From Nakamurella panacisegetis (GTDB lineage: Bacteria > Actinomycetota > Actinomycetes > Mycobacteriales > Nakamurellaceae), in assembly GCF_900104535.1 (NCBI RefSeq), contig NZ_LT629710.1, forward strand, positions 1,116,001-1,180,000: 64,000 bases of DNA. Reading direction: 5' to 3'. Under the pieces are notes generated by a model. It did no database searches. It was not told the DNA's origin and saw only the letters and a program-made list of their open reading frames with translations. The translations under genes and the position numbers were made by a program. Position 1 is the stretch's first letter. Each line of letters starts with the position of its first letter. This document shows, one piece after another, positions 20,311-28,944 of this stretch.

Positions 20311-21060
20311 ATGGCGTCGACACCCGCAGCCCAGTTGGCCGAGGAAGCCGAACCGACTCGCGGCCGACGACTGATCGCGCTGGCCATCGTCATTCCATTG
20401 CTGGCCCTGAGCAACGTGATGTCCAACCGGGTGCTGCCGGAGTGGGCCTATGTGCCGTGGAACCTGAGCATGGGCGTCGCGTTGCTGCTGATCGCCCGGC
20501 GGGCCGGTGAGGGTCAGCGGGCCGTCGGGTTGCACATCCGGCAGTGGCGGCGGCCGATGGGAGTCGGCATGCTGCTGGTGTCCGGGGTGGCGCTGATCTT
20601 CGGGCTCGGCATCGCGATCCCGGCCACCCGCGTCGCCTTCCTCGACTCGCGGGCGTCCAGCCCGTCCCTTGCGGTCATGCTCTACCAGACCTTGGCCCGG
20701 ATCCCGCTGGGCACCGTGTTCCTGGAGGAGGTGGCCTTCCGGGGGGTGCTCCCGGCCCTGCTCGGGTCGTCCCCGGCGCTGCGGTGGCGCTGGTGGCCGG
20801 TACTGGGCGCGTCATTCCTGTTCGGGTTGTGGCACATCCTGCCGTCGCTGGGCATCGCCCGCGGCAACGCGGCCGTCGCTTCCGCGCTCGGCGGCGACCA
20901 ACTGGTGGCGACGGTGCTGGCCGTCGTCGCGATGATGGCCGCCGGGATCCTGCTGTGCGCCCTGGTCCGACTCGGGAAAGGCATCAAGACGACGATGTTG
21001 GTGCACTGGTCGACCAACTCGCTCGGCTTCCTGGCCGCGTGGCTGGTCATCAAGCACTGA
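20311..21060 (+). CDS. CPBP family intramembrane protease
   Basis: A 249-residue protein with about seven membrane helices. It has the Abi/CPBP motif EEVAFRG (residues about 138-144) and the later FGLWHILP with the conserved histidine, both needed for Rce1-like glutamate protease action. Targets in bacteria are mostly unknown; roles in bacteriocin self-protection or protein processing are known for relatives. The ATG follows TAGGAG by one base, which is close for a ribosome site, so leaderless or internal initiation is possible. Confidence 0.85.
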   Translation: MASTPAAQLAEEAEPTRGRRLIALAIVIPLLALSNVMSNRVLPEWAYVPWNLSMGVALLLIARRAGEGQRAVGLHIRQWRRPMGVGMLLVSGVALIFGLGIAIPATRVAFLDSRASSPSLAVMLYQTLARIPLGTVFLEEVAFRGVLPALLGSSPALRWRWWPVLGASFLFGLWHILPSLGIARGNAAVASALGGDQLVATVLAVVAMMAAGILLCALVRLGKGIKTTMLVHWSTNSLGFLAAWLVIKH

Positions 21061-21085
21061 AGACCCGAAGCGGACAGCCCGACGG

Positions 21086-22234
21086 TTACAGGCGCTCGAT
21101 GATGGTCACGTTGGCCTGACCGCCGGCCTCGCACATGGTCTGCAGCCCGTACCGGGCGCCCCGGCGTTCCAGCTCGTGCAGCATCGTCGTCATCAACTTG
21201 GCGCCGGTCGCCCCGAGCGGGTGACCGAGGGCGATCGCGCCGCCGTTGACGTTCACCTTGGCCGGGTCGGCACCGGTCTCGGCCAGCCAAGCGAGCACCA
21301 CGGGCGCGAATGCTTCGTTGATCTCGACGATGTCGATGTCGTCGATGGTCAGCCCGGTGCGGGCCAGGGCGTGTGCGGTGGCCGGGATCGGGGCGGTCAG
21401 CATGATGATCGGGTCGTCGCCGCGGGCCGAGATGTGGTGGATGCGGGCTCGCGGCGTGAGGCCGTGTTCGGCCACCGCCCGCTCCGAGGCCAACAGCAGC
21501 GCGGCCGAACCGTCGGAGATCTGCGATGCCATGGCGGCGGTGATCCGGCCGCCCGGGGTGAGCGGCTTCAGGGAGGCGATCTTGGCCCGATCGGGGACCC
21601 GCGGACCTTCGTCGGCCAGCAGACCAGCCAGCGGCTCGATCTCCCGATCGAAGTAGCCGGCGGCCTGAGCGGCCAGCGCGCGCTCGTGCGAGGTGATCGC
21701 GAACTCCTCCATCACCTCGCGCGTCAGGCCCCACTTCTCGGCGATCATCTCGGCTCCGTGGAACTGCGAGACCGGCTGGTCACCGTAGCGCTGTGTCCAC
21801 CCGGTGGAGCCGGAGAACGGATCGGGGAAGCCGAGTCCGGCCGCGGCCGCCGTGGCCGACATCATCGGTATGGCGGACATGTTCTGGACGCCGCCGGCGA
21901 CGACCAGATCACTGGTTCCGCTCATGACGGCCTGTGCGGCGAAGGAGATGGCCTGCTGGGCCGAACCGCACTGGCGATCGATCGTGGTACCCGGGGTCGA
22001 CTCCGGAAGTCCGGCGGCCAGCCAGCTGGTGCGCGCCACATCCATCGCCTGCGGCCCGATCTGGTCCAAGCAGCCGAAGATCACCTCGTCCACTGCGGCC
22101 GGGTCGACCCCGCTCCGCTCGACGACCGACTTCATCGCGTGGGCCCCGAGGTCCGCCGAATGCACCTTGGCCAGTCCGCCGTTGCGGCGGCCGACGGGCG
22201 AGCGGACGGCGTCGATGATGTAGGCCTCGGCCAT
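21086..22234 (-). CDS. Thiolase family protein (acetyl-CoA C-acyltransferase)
   Basis: A 382-residue thiolase. The nucleophile cysteine is in TIDRQCGSAQQAI (about C88); NEAFAPV, NVNGGAIALGHPLGATGA and CEAGGQANVTII hold the histidine and second cysteine, so the enzyme should be active. It may work in fatty acid, steroid or ketone-body metabolism; the 382-residue size fits degradative thiolases. GAGGGAG seven bases before ATG 22234 is an excellent ribosome site. No other beta-oxidation gene is adjacent, and a TetR-like operator lies upstream. Confidence 0.93.
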   Translation of the reverse strand: MAEAYIIDAVRSPVGRRNGGLAKVHSADLGAHAMKSVVERSGVDPAAVDEVIFGCLDQIGPQAMDVARTSWLAAGLPESTPGTTIDRQCGSAQQAISFAAQAVMSGTSDLVVAGGVQNMSAIPMMSATAAAAGLGFPDPFSGSTGWTQRYGDQPVSQFHGAEMIAEKWGLTREVMEEFAITSHERALAAQAAGYFDREIEPLAGLLADEGPRVPDRAKIASLKPLTPGGRITAAMASQISDGSAALLLASERAVAEHGLTPRARIHHISARGDDPIIMLTAPIPATAHALARTGLTIDDIDIVEINEAFAPVVLAWLAETGADPAKVNVNGGAIALGHPLGATGAKLMTTMLHELERRGARYGLQTMCEAGGQANVTIIERL

Positions 22235-22280
22235 GGAAGAACTCCCTCGTTCTGCTGCCTGCGGAAACCGCCTCGGGGCT

Positions 22281-22298
22281 GGTTACCCGAGAGTAACC
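22281..22298. promoter_or_regulatory. TetR-type operator candidate ahead of the thiolase gene
   Basis: GGTTACCCGAGAGTAACC has perfect 6-bp arms (GGTTAC/GTAACC) around six bases, 47 bp before the thiolase start. TTAC-N6-GTAA repeats of this kind are common operators for TetR regulators of fatty-acid genes in actinobacteria. No TetR gene is in the window. Confidence 0.5.
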
Positions 22299-22370
22299 TG
22301 ACGCTCGAGCACCTGGCCGGTCCGGAACCACGTGATCTCCACCATCGCCCCGGGCCGGGTCGCGTGCAAC

Positions 22371-24317
22371 CTAACGGCGACCGATGACGACCTCCCCAGG
22401 CTGGTTGGTGCCGAGGCAGAACGTCGCCGTCGGACAGGACAGCAGGTCGGGGCCGATGCCGCTCGGCGTTGGCGTCAGGCCCGCCCAACCGGTCCCGTCG
22501 TACGTCGTGGTGGCCGGGAGGTCGTAGTAGTTCAGCTCGTAGCCGACCGCGACACACAGCGTCGCCGACACACACGAAAGGGAGCTGACGGCGTACTGCG
22601 GTGCGCCCGGGTCGACCGCCCACACGGTGGTCCAGGTGGCTCGATCGAATCGGAAGACGACACCATTTCCATCCACCGCCAAACAGAACGCCGACGACGG
22701 GCACGTGATCGAGGCGACGGGTGCCACGGTCGGCACGGGCCGGGCCGCCGACCAGGTCGCGCCATCGAACCTGCTGACCTGACCGCTCTTGGTGACCGCG
22801 ACGCAGGAGTCGGTCGCCGGGCAGGCGATGAGTGAGCCCACTCCCCCGCCGGTGAGCGCAACCGGCGCCGACCAGGCCGTGCCGTCGAAGGTTGCCCTGC
22901 GCGGAGCGCGGCACCACCCGGGCGGCGGTGTCGATCGCCGCACAGAAGGCCGCTGCCGCACACGAGACCTGGGCCAACGGCGAGGATCCATCGACCACCT
23001 CCGGCGTGCTCCAGGCGACACCGTCGAAGGTCACCGCATGTCCGGTCGTGTCGACCGCGACGCAGAAACGGTCCGTCGCACAGGAGACCGAGGTCAGGTC
23101 TTGATGGTCATCGACGAGCGCGGGCGCAGCCCAACTGGTTCCGTCGAACGCAATCGCATCCCCGGCCTGGTCGACCGCGACGCAGAAGGTCCCCGACACG
23201 CACGACACGGCCGTCACGCCGTTCGCGGCATCGAAGACCACCGGGACGCCCCAACCGCTGCCGGTCAGGGCCACCCGGACTCCGGCCGCTGTCGTGACGG
23301 TGCATCGATCGGCCGCCGGACAGGACACCAACAACAGGCCGGTCACGCCGTCGCCGATCCCGGACGGGTCGCCCCACGCTTCACCGTCGAACGTCGACGC
23401 GACACCACTGCTGTCGACGGCGACGCAGAAGGTCGCTGATCCACAGGACAACGAAGTGAAGCTTCTTGCCGTCGGCAGCGTGCTCGACGGAACCCAGCGA
23501 CCGGCGATCAGCACCGCGGTCAGACCGGAGGAAGACAGGGCGACACACGACGACTCGGAGGTGCAGGACATCTCGATGCGGTCGGCCGATGATGTCCGGG
23601 TGAACAAGGACGTCGCCGTCCAGCTGTCGTTCTGGAATCGATACGCCTTTCCGGCCACCCCGGCCTCGCACACGTTCACGGCGGGACAGCTCAGGTCCCA
23701 CACCGTCTGCTGACCGTCGATCTGATCGAGCCCGGCCACGCTCACGAGTCCGCCACCGCGCAGAATCGCGGTCTGACCACCCCAGCCGACGATCATGCAG
23801 AAGTCCGTGGTTGCACAGGACACACTCCCGGCGGGGCCGTACAGAGCCCCCGGCAGCACATCGATGGCCGGTGACCAAGACGTTCCGTCGAACGTGCGCA
23901 CGCTCTGGTAACCGTCGAAGCCCACGCAGTACGTGGCCGACACACAGGACACCGACACCAGGTGGGCCGGGGCCGACGTGAATCGATGCGAGGTCCAGGT
24001 CGTCCCGTCGAACGTGAAGTAGTGGGCGCTCATGTCGACGGACAGACAGAAATTCGACGACGGGCAGGAAAGCGCGCTGGGGTACCCCACCGTTGCTCCA
24101 CCGCACCGGCGTCCGTGAAGACCGGCCGAACGGCCGACGTGAAGTAGCCGACGACGTCCACCAGCAACTGCACCGATCCGGTGCTGTCGTTGAACAGCCT
24201 GACCTTCCCGTCGGGCCCGATCGGGACCACGGCCAGATTCGGCACGTCCCGGCCCGGAGCCTGATTCACATTCGACACCAGTGGCATGGGTGAACCGTCG
24301 GCCCAGATCTTGCACAT
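22371..24317 (-). pseudogene. Decayed 14-repeat (beta-propeller-like) protein with two frameshifts
   Basis: Three reading frames together give one protein. From 24317 the first frame gives a domain with VPIGPDGKVRLFNDSTGS and DVVGYFTSA, typical of exported actinobacterial proteins. Near 24085-24125 the frame changes; then ten repeats of about 43 residues follow, each with a SC-x5-C pair, VAVD and FDGxxW. Near 22893-22905 the frame changes again and four more repeats follow to the stop at 22371. No signal peptide is left at the N-terminus. Fourteen repeats would fit two seven-bladed propellers. It may be a true pseudogene or, less likely, two sequencing errors. Confidence 0.75.
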
Positions 24318-24380
24318 TGCGAAGCATTTGCGCCAGACCAACCCGAATGAACGACCCAACACCTTGCGCGTCTTGGGTCC

Positions 24381-25265
24381 ATGGGGATCAATCGACGGAC
24401 ATTCATTCTGAGCGGGGCGGGCGCGGCGGTGGTCGCGGTGGGCGGCGGGGCCGGCCTGGTGGAGGCCGGCGTCTTGCCGGGGAAGGCTCGGCTCGACGCA
24501 TTCCTGAGCCTGGACGGCGGGTCGGGCACGGTGCCCGACATCGCGTCCGGACCGATCGTGTCCGGCACCTTCCGGTCCGCGGCCCGCCGCACCACCGTCG
24601 GCTACTCGATCGTGCGTCCGCCCGGCCACACCGGCGCTCTGCCCATGGCGGTGGTGCTGCACGGGAAATCGGTGGATCACACGGACGCGGTGAACGGCAT
24701 GCACTACGACAAGTTCCTCGCGGCGGCGACCCAGAGCGGCACTCCACCGTTTGCGCTGGTCACGGTGGACGGGGGGAACACCACCTACTGGCACCGGCGG
24801 GCCAGTGGCGACGATCCGTTGACCATGATCCGGGACGAACTGCTGCCCATCGCCGCGGCCAACGGCCTGCGCACGGGCCGCATCGGCGTCACCGGGTGGT
24901 CGATGGGTGGCTACGGGGCTCTGCTGATCGGCGGGCAGCTGGGCACGCGACGGGTGGCCGCCGTCGCCGCCGTCTCCCCGGCCATCTTCGCCGACTACGC
25001 GTCGTCCTCGGCCGGCTCGTTCGACAGCGTGGCCGACTTCAGGGCCAACGACCCGCGGAACGACCCGGGCGCGCTGGACGGCGTCGACGTGTTCATCGAC
25101 TGCGGCACCGACGATCCGTTCGCCGATCAGGCGCAGCAGATGCGCTCGATGCTGCATCCGACCCCGGCCGGCGGCATGGGCCGGGGGGCTCACACCAGCG
25201 CCTACTGGACCCGGGTCACGCTCGACCAGATGCAGTTCCTGGGCCGGAGCCTTGCTGCCGTTTGA
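24381..25265 (+). CDS. Exported alpha/beta-hydrolase (Tat-type esterase)
   Basis: A 294-residue hydrolase. The N-terminus NRRTFILSGAGAAVVAVGGG is a twin-arginine signal followed by a hydrophobic stretch, so export by Tat is expected. The fold resembles the esterase D/antigen 85 group: VVLHGKSVDH oxyanion strand, GWSMGGYGAL nucleophile elbow near residue 175, and DCGTDDPF with the acid; the histidine is probably in GRGAHTSAYW. The substrate is unknown. It is divergent from the decayed repeat protein by 63 bp. Confidence 0.82.
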   Translation: MGINRRTFILSGAGAAVVAVGGGAGLVEAGVLPGKARLDAFLSLDGGSGTVPDIASGPIVSGTFRSAARRTTVGYSIVRPPGHTGALPMAVVLHGKSVDHTDAVNGMHYDKFLAAATQSGTPPFALVTVDGGNTTYWHRRASGDDPLTMIRDELLPIAAANGLRTGRIGVTGWSMGGYGALLIGGQLGTRRVAAVAAVSPAIFADYASSSAGSFDSVADFRANDPRNDPGALDGVDVFIDCGTDDPFADQAQQMRSMLHPTPAGGMGRGAHTSAYWTRVTLDQMQFLGRSLAAV

Positions 25266-25383
25266 GATCCCGCCCGCGGTGAGAGGCCAGCGGCGTCAGT
25301 AAGTCGTCAAGATTTCCCCGGCGCCCGTCAAGATCTGGCCGTGACTCTCGACTCCCCCGGCGACCCGGGCCTGCAATGAAGCC

Positions 25384-25755
25384 ATGACCGCACCCCGCAC
25401 CGAACCCATGCCGACCGGGATCGCCTGCGGCGTGGGATTTGTCGGGGCCATCGTGGGGACGATCATTGCAGTGGCCTGCCGGTCCACCCACGATCCGATC
25501 CTGGCGTTGATACCGCTGGGCGCGGTCACGGCGGCGACGTCAGCGGCGACCACCTGGATCGGCGGTCTGGCCGCGGCCTGGATGTGCTGGCTGCTCGACT
25601 CCGGATTCGTGGTCGGCCGCACCGCCCAGCTGACCTTCGGGCCGTCGGCCGGGGCGGCCGCCCTGGTCCTGGTCATCGTGGCCGTGATGGCCGGCAGCGC
25701 AGGTCGCCTGTACCGGCGCCGTCGTCAGCGGGTTTCGACCGGCCGGCTCCTGTAA
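25384..25755 (+). CDS. Small membrane protein of unknown function
   Basis: A 123-residue protein with three or four predicted membrane helices (about residues 12-33, 40-70, 88-106) and a basic C-terminal tail (RLYRRRRQRVSTGRLL). I do not recognise a family. It follows the esterase gene on the same strand after 118 bp and is convergent with purC. No clear ribosome site precedes ATG 25384, so the start is uncertain. Confidence 0.55.
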   Translation: MTAPRTEPMPTGIACGVGFVGAIVGTIIAVACRSTHDPILALIPLGAVTAATSAATTWIGGLAAAWMCWLLDSGFVVGRTAQLTFGPSAGAAALVLVIVAVMAGSAGRLYRRRRQRVSTGRLL

Positions 25756-25777
25756 CGAAGGACCGGGACCGCCACGG

Positions 25778-26671
25778 TCAGCTGATCCAGTCGCCGAACG
25801 AACGGCCCGACACCTTCTCGTAGGCCTGCAGGTAGCGGTCGCGGGTGGCGGCGACCACATCGGTGGGCAGTGGCGGGGGCGGGGCGTCCCCGCGGCGATC
25901 CCAACCGGATTCGGACGAGGTGAGCCAGTCCCGGACAAACTGCTTGTCGTACGACGGCTGCACCCGGCCGGCCTGGTAGCCCTCGGCCGGCCAGAAGCGC
26001 GACGAGTCCGGGGTCAGGACCTCGTCACCCAGCACCAGGTCGCCGCCGGCCGCGCCCAGGGCGAAGCCGAACTCGAACTTGGTGTCGGCCAGGATGATCC
26101 CCCGGGTCGCGGCGTGGTCGGCCGCAGCCGCGTAGATGGCCAAGGTGGTGTCGCGCAGGCGCTCAGCCAGGTCGGCACCGGCCGTGCGGCGGACGGTCTC
26201 GAAGGTGATGTTCTCGTCGTGCGAGCCCAGTTCCGCCTTCGCGGCCGGGGTGAAGATCGGCGTCTCCAGCTTCGAGGACTCGACCAGTCCGGGCGGAAGA
26301 GCCACCCCGCACACCGCTCCGGTGGCGCGGTAGTCGATCAGACCGGACCCGGTCAGATACCCGCGGGCGACACATTCGATCGGCACCATCTCCAGCCGCC
26401 GGACCAGCAGCGCCCGGCCCCGGACCTGCGCCGGGATACGGGGATCGTCCACCGCCACCACGTGGTTGGGTACCACGTCGGCCAGCAGTTCGAACCAGAA
26501 CATGCTCATCGCGGTGAGGATCGCGCCCTTGTCCGGGATCGGCGTCGGCAGCACGAAGTCGTAGGCGCTGATGCGATCACTGGCCACCATCAGCAGCAGT
26601 TCGTCGTCCACCTCGTACAGATCGCGGACCTTGCCCGACGCCAGATGCGGATAGTCGCTCAGTTTCGCCAC
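25778..26671 (-). CDS. purC: Phosphoribosylaminoimidazole-succinocarboxamide synthase
   Basis: A 297-residue SAICAR synthetase: CAIR, aspartate and ATP give SAICAR. Signature blocks: [62 protein letters not shown] and [13 protein letters not shown]. It starts with GTG 26671, nine bases after the stop of the M3 peptidase gene, without a clear ribosome site of its own, so translation is probably coupled to that gene. Confidence 0.96.
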   Translation of the reverse strand: MAKLSDYPHLASGKVRDLYEVDDELLLMVASDRISAYDFVLPTPIPDKGAILTAMSMFWFELLADVVPNHVVAVDDPRIPAQVRGRALLVRRLEMVPIECVARGYLTGSGLIDYRATGAVCGVALPPGLVESSKLETPIFTPAAKAELGSHDENITFETVRRTAGADLAERLRDTTLAIYAAAADHAATRGIILADTKFEFGFALGAAGGDLVLGDEVLTPDSSRFWPAEGYQAGRVQPSYDKQFVRDWLTSSESGWDRRGDAPPPPLPTDVVAATRDRYLQAYEKVSGRSFGDWIS

Positions 26672-26680
26672 CGCAACAGG

Positions 26681-28732
26681 TTAACCGCCGACCGGCATCA
26701 GTCCGCGCCGCCGCAGGAGCGGCTCCAGTTCGGCATCACGACCCCGCACGGCCCGGAACGCGGCGAGCGCGTCGACCGAGCCGCCCACGGACAGCAACCG
26801 TGCACGGAAGATGTCGCCGTTGGCCCGCGTCATGCCGCCGTTCTCCCGGAACCACTCGACGGTGTCGGCGTCGAGCACCTCGGACCAGATGTAGGAGTAG
26901 TAGCCGGCCGAGTAGCCGCCGGCGAAGATGTGCTGGAAGTAGGTCGTCCGGTACCGCGGGGGGATCAGATCCATGGCCAGACCGGCCTTCTCCAGTGCCG
27001 CCGCCTCGAACCCGACGGCGTCCGTGATGACCTCGTCGGCGCCGATGCGATGCCACGCCTGGTCGAGCATCGTGGCTGCCAGGTATTCGACGTTGCCGAA
27101 TCCCTCGCCCCACAGCTTGGCGGCCTCCAGGGACTCGACGACCGAGGCCGGGAGCACCTCGCCCGTCTCGACGTGCACCGCGTAGTTGGCCAGCACTTCC
27201 GGCCAGCGGGCCCACATCTCGTTGACCTGACTGGGATATTCGACGAAGTCGCGGGGCACGCTGGTGCCGGACAACCGCGGGTAGACGACATCGGAGAAGA
27301 GCCCGTGCAGAGCGTGGCCGAATTCGTGGAACAGGGTGTCGACCTCGTCCAGGGTCAGGAGCGCCGGGGCACCCTTGGCCGGTCGGGTGACATTGAGATT
27401 GTTGACCACGACGGGCTGGGCATCCAGCAGCGCGGCCTGTTCGACGAACGAATTCATCCACGCACCACCACGTTTGCCCTCGCGGGCGAAGAAATCCCCG
27501 AGATAGAGACCGATGGCACCTCCGTCGGCATTGCGCACCTCCCACACCCGGACGTCCGGGTGGTACCCGATGAGATCGGGTCGGGGCGTGAACGTCACGC
27601 CGTACACCGCGCCCGCGGCGAAGAAGACGCCGTCGTGCAGCACCTTCTCCAACGCGAAGTACGGACGGAGAGCTGCGGTGTCCACGGAATACCGTTGGGC
27701 CCGAACCCGTTCGGCGTAGAACTGCCAGTCCCACGCGGCCAGCTCGACACCGTCGGCGGCGGCCTCGGCGGTCAGGATCTCCGCCTCGGCCCGAGCCTGG
27801 GCGAGGGCCGGCGCAACGAGAGCGGTCAGCATCTCGTCGACCGCGGCACTGGTCTTCGCCGTCTGGTCGGCCACCATCGCATCCGCGTGGGTGGCGAATC
27901 CGAGCAGGGCCGCCCGTCGCGCCCGCAGGGCGGAGATCTCCACGGCCACCGGGGAGTTGTCGAACTCCCCGGAGGACGCGCGGTTGACCGAAGCCTGGAA
28001 CAACCGGCGGCGCACGTCCCGGTTCCTCAGGGTCGACATCAGCGGCTGGCCACTGGGCAGGATCAGGGGGATCAGATAGGAACCCTCGTGCCCGCGTTCG
28101 GTCGCTTCGGCGGCGGCCCCGGCGATCTCGGCCTCGCTCAGTCCGTCGAGTTCGGCCAGGTCGGTGAGCACGAGGGATGCCGCTTCGGTGGCGGCCTGAA
28201 GGTTCTGCTGGAAGCGGGTGGACAGCCGGGAGATCCGCTCGTTGAGGTCGCGGAGCTCCGCGTGGCCCTCGGTCGAGAGCCGCGCACCGGCCAGGACGAA
28301 GTCCAGATGATAGCGATCGAGCAGCGCCTGTTCCTGCCCCGACAAGGGCTCGCCGGCCGCGACCACGGCGTCGATCCGGGTGAACAGTTCCGGATTCAAC
28401 CGGATCCGGTCGCTGTGCGCGGCCAACCGGGGCGCGAATTCCGTCTCCACCTCCCGGATCTCCGGGGTCGACGCGGACGACACCAGGTTGAAGAACAGAT
28501 AGGCCGCCCGGGAGAGCAACCGACCGGAGCGCTCCAGCGCGACCAGGGTGTTCTCGAACGTCGGGGGTTGGTCGTCGGCCACGATCGCCTCGATCTCGGC
28601 CAACTGTTGCGCCATGCCCGCTTCGAAGGCCGGTGCGAAGTGCTCGGCTCGCACGTCGGCGAACGGCGGCAGGCCGAACGGCAATGTGGAGGGCTCGGCC
28701 AGCGGGTTGGCGGTGAGGGGAAAGTCCGTCAT
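26681..28732 (-). CDS. M3 family oligopeptidase (OpdA/Dcp-like)
   Basis: A 683-residue cytoplasmic zinc peptidase of the thimet oligopeptidase group, which cleaves short peptides. The zinc motif is HEFGHALHGLFS near residue 470, with the third ligand expected in the following ENPSQ-like segment (EYPSQVNEMWARW). Length is normal for OpdA/Dcp. In mycobacteria a peptidase gene also adjoins purC, but of another family. It is placed upstream of purC in the same unit, and an IdeR-type iron box lies 163 bp before its ATG. Confidence 0.93.
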   Translation of the reverse strand: MTDFPLTANPLAEPSTLPFGLPPFADVRAEHFAPAFEAGMAQQLAEIEAIVADDQPPTFENTLVALERSGRLLSRAAYLFFNLVSSASTPEIREVETEFAPRLAAHSDRIRLNPELFTRIDAVVAAGEPLSGQEQALLDRYHLDFVLAGARLSTEGHAELRDLNERISRLSTRFQQNLQAATEAASLVLTDLAELDGLSEAEIAGAAAEATERGHEGSYLIPLILPSGQPLMSTLRNRDVRRRLFQASVNRASSGEFDNSPVAVEISALRARRAALLGFATHADAMVADQTAKTSAAVDEMLTALVAPALAQARAEAEILTAEAAADGVELAAWDWQFYAERVRAQRYSVDTAALRPYFALEKVLHDGVFFAAGAVYGVTFTPRPDLIGYHPDVRVWEVRNADGGAIGLYLGDFFAREGKRGGAWMNSFVEQAALLDAQPVVVNNLNVTRPAKGAPALLTLDEVDTLFHEFGHALHGLFSDVVYPRLSGTSVPRDFVEYPSQVNEMWARWPEVLANYAVHVETGEVLPASVVESLEAAKLWGEGFGNVEYLAATMLDQAWHRIGADEVITDAVGFEAAALEKAGLAMDLIPPRYRTTYFQHIFAGGYSAGYYSYIWSEVLDADTVEWFRENGGMTRANGDIFRARLLSVGGSVDALAAFRAVRGRDAELEPLLRRRGLMPVGG

Positions 28733-28894
28733 GGGACCAGTGGATCACAGGCCGGACCGGGGTCGGCCGGTGGCTCAGGTGAACCGGGCCGTGCTTCTCG
28801 CCGCCGACTCCGGCCCAGCGATCCGGGAGCTGAGCTCCGTCCCCGCCGCGGGACCGACCGGATCGACGGACTCAGAATCGAGCGTCCTGTCGAA

Positions 28895-28913
28895 CAAGGT
28901 TAGGCTAACCTAC
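28895..28913. promoter_or_regulatory. IdeR/DmdR-type iron box
   Basis: CAAGGTTAGGCTAACCTAC matches 17 of 19 positions of the actinobacterial iron-box consensus TWAGGTWAGSCTWACCTWA; only the two outer bases differ. It lies between the 3' end of the MFS gene (28945) and the start of the M3 peptidase (28732), so the only gene it can precede is the peptidase-purC unit. Confidence 0.7.
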
Positions 28914-28944
28914 AGATGATCAAAGGGCAAGCGCCCCGGCGGCG

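Noticed and set aside
20428-21119. Alternate plus-strand frame over the CPBP gene
   Set aside because: Typical shadow of a GC-rich gene; the CPBP motifs are in the annotated frame.
26114-28903. 929-residue open frame on the plus strand opposite the M3 peptidase and purC
   Set aside because: It is antisense to two clear genes, has no domain, and such frames are expected in GC-rich DNA.
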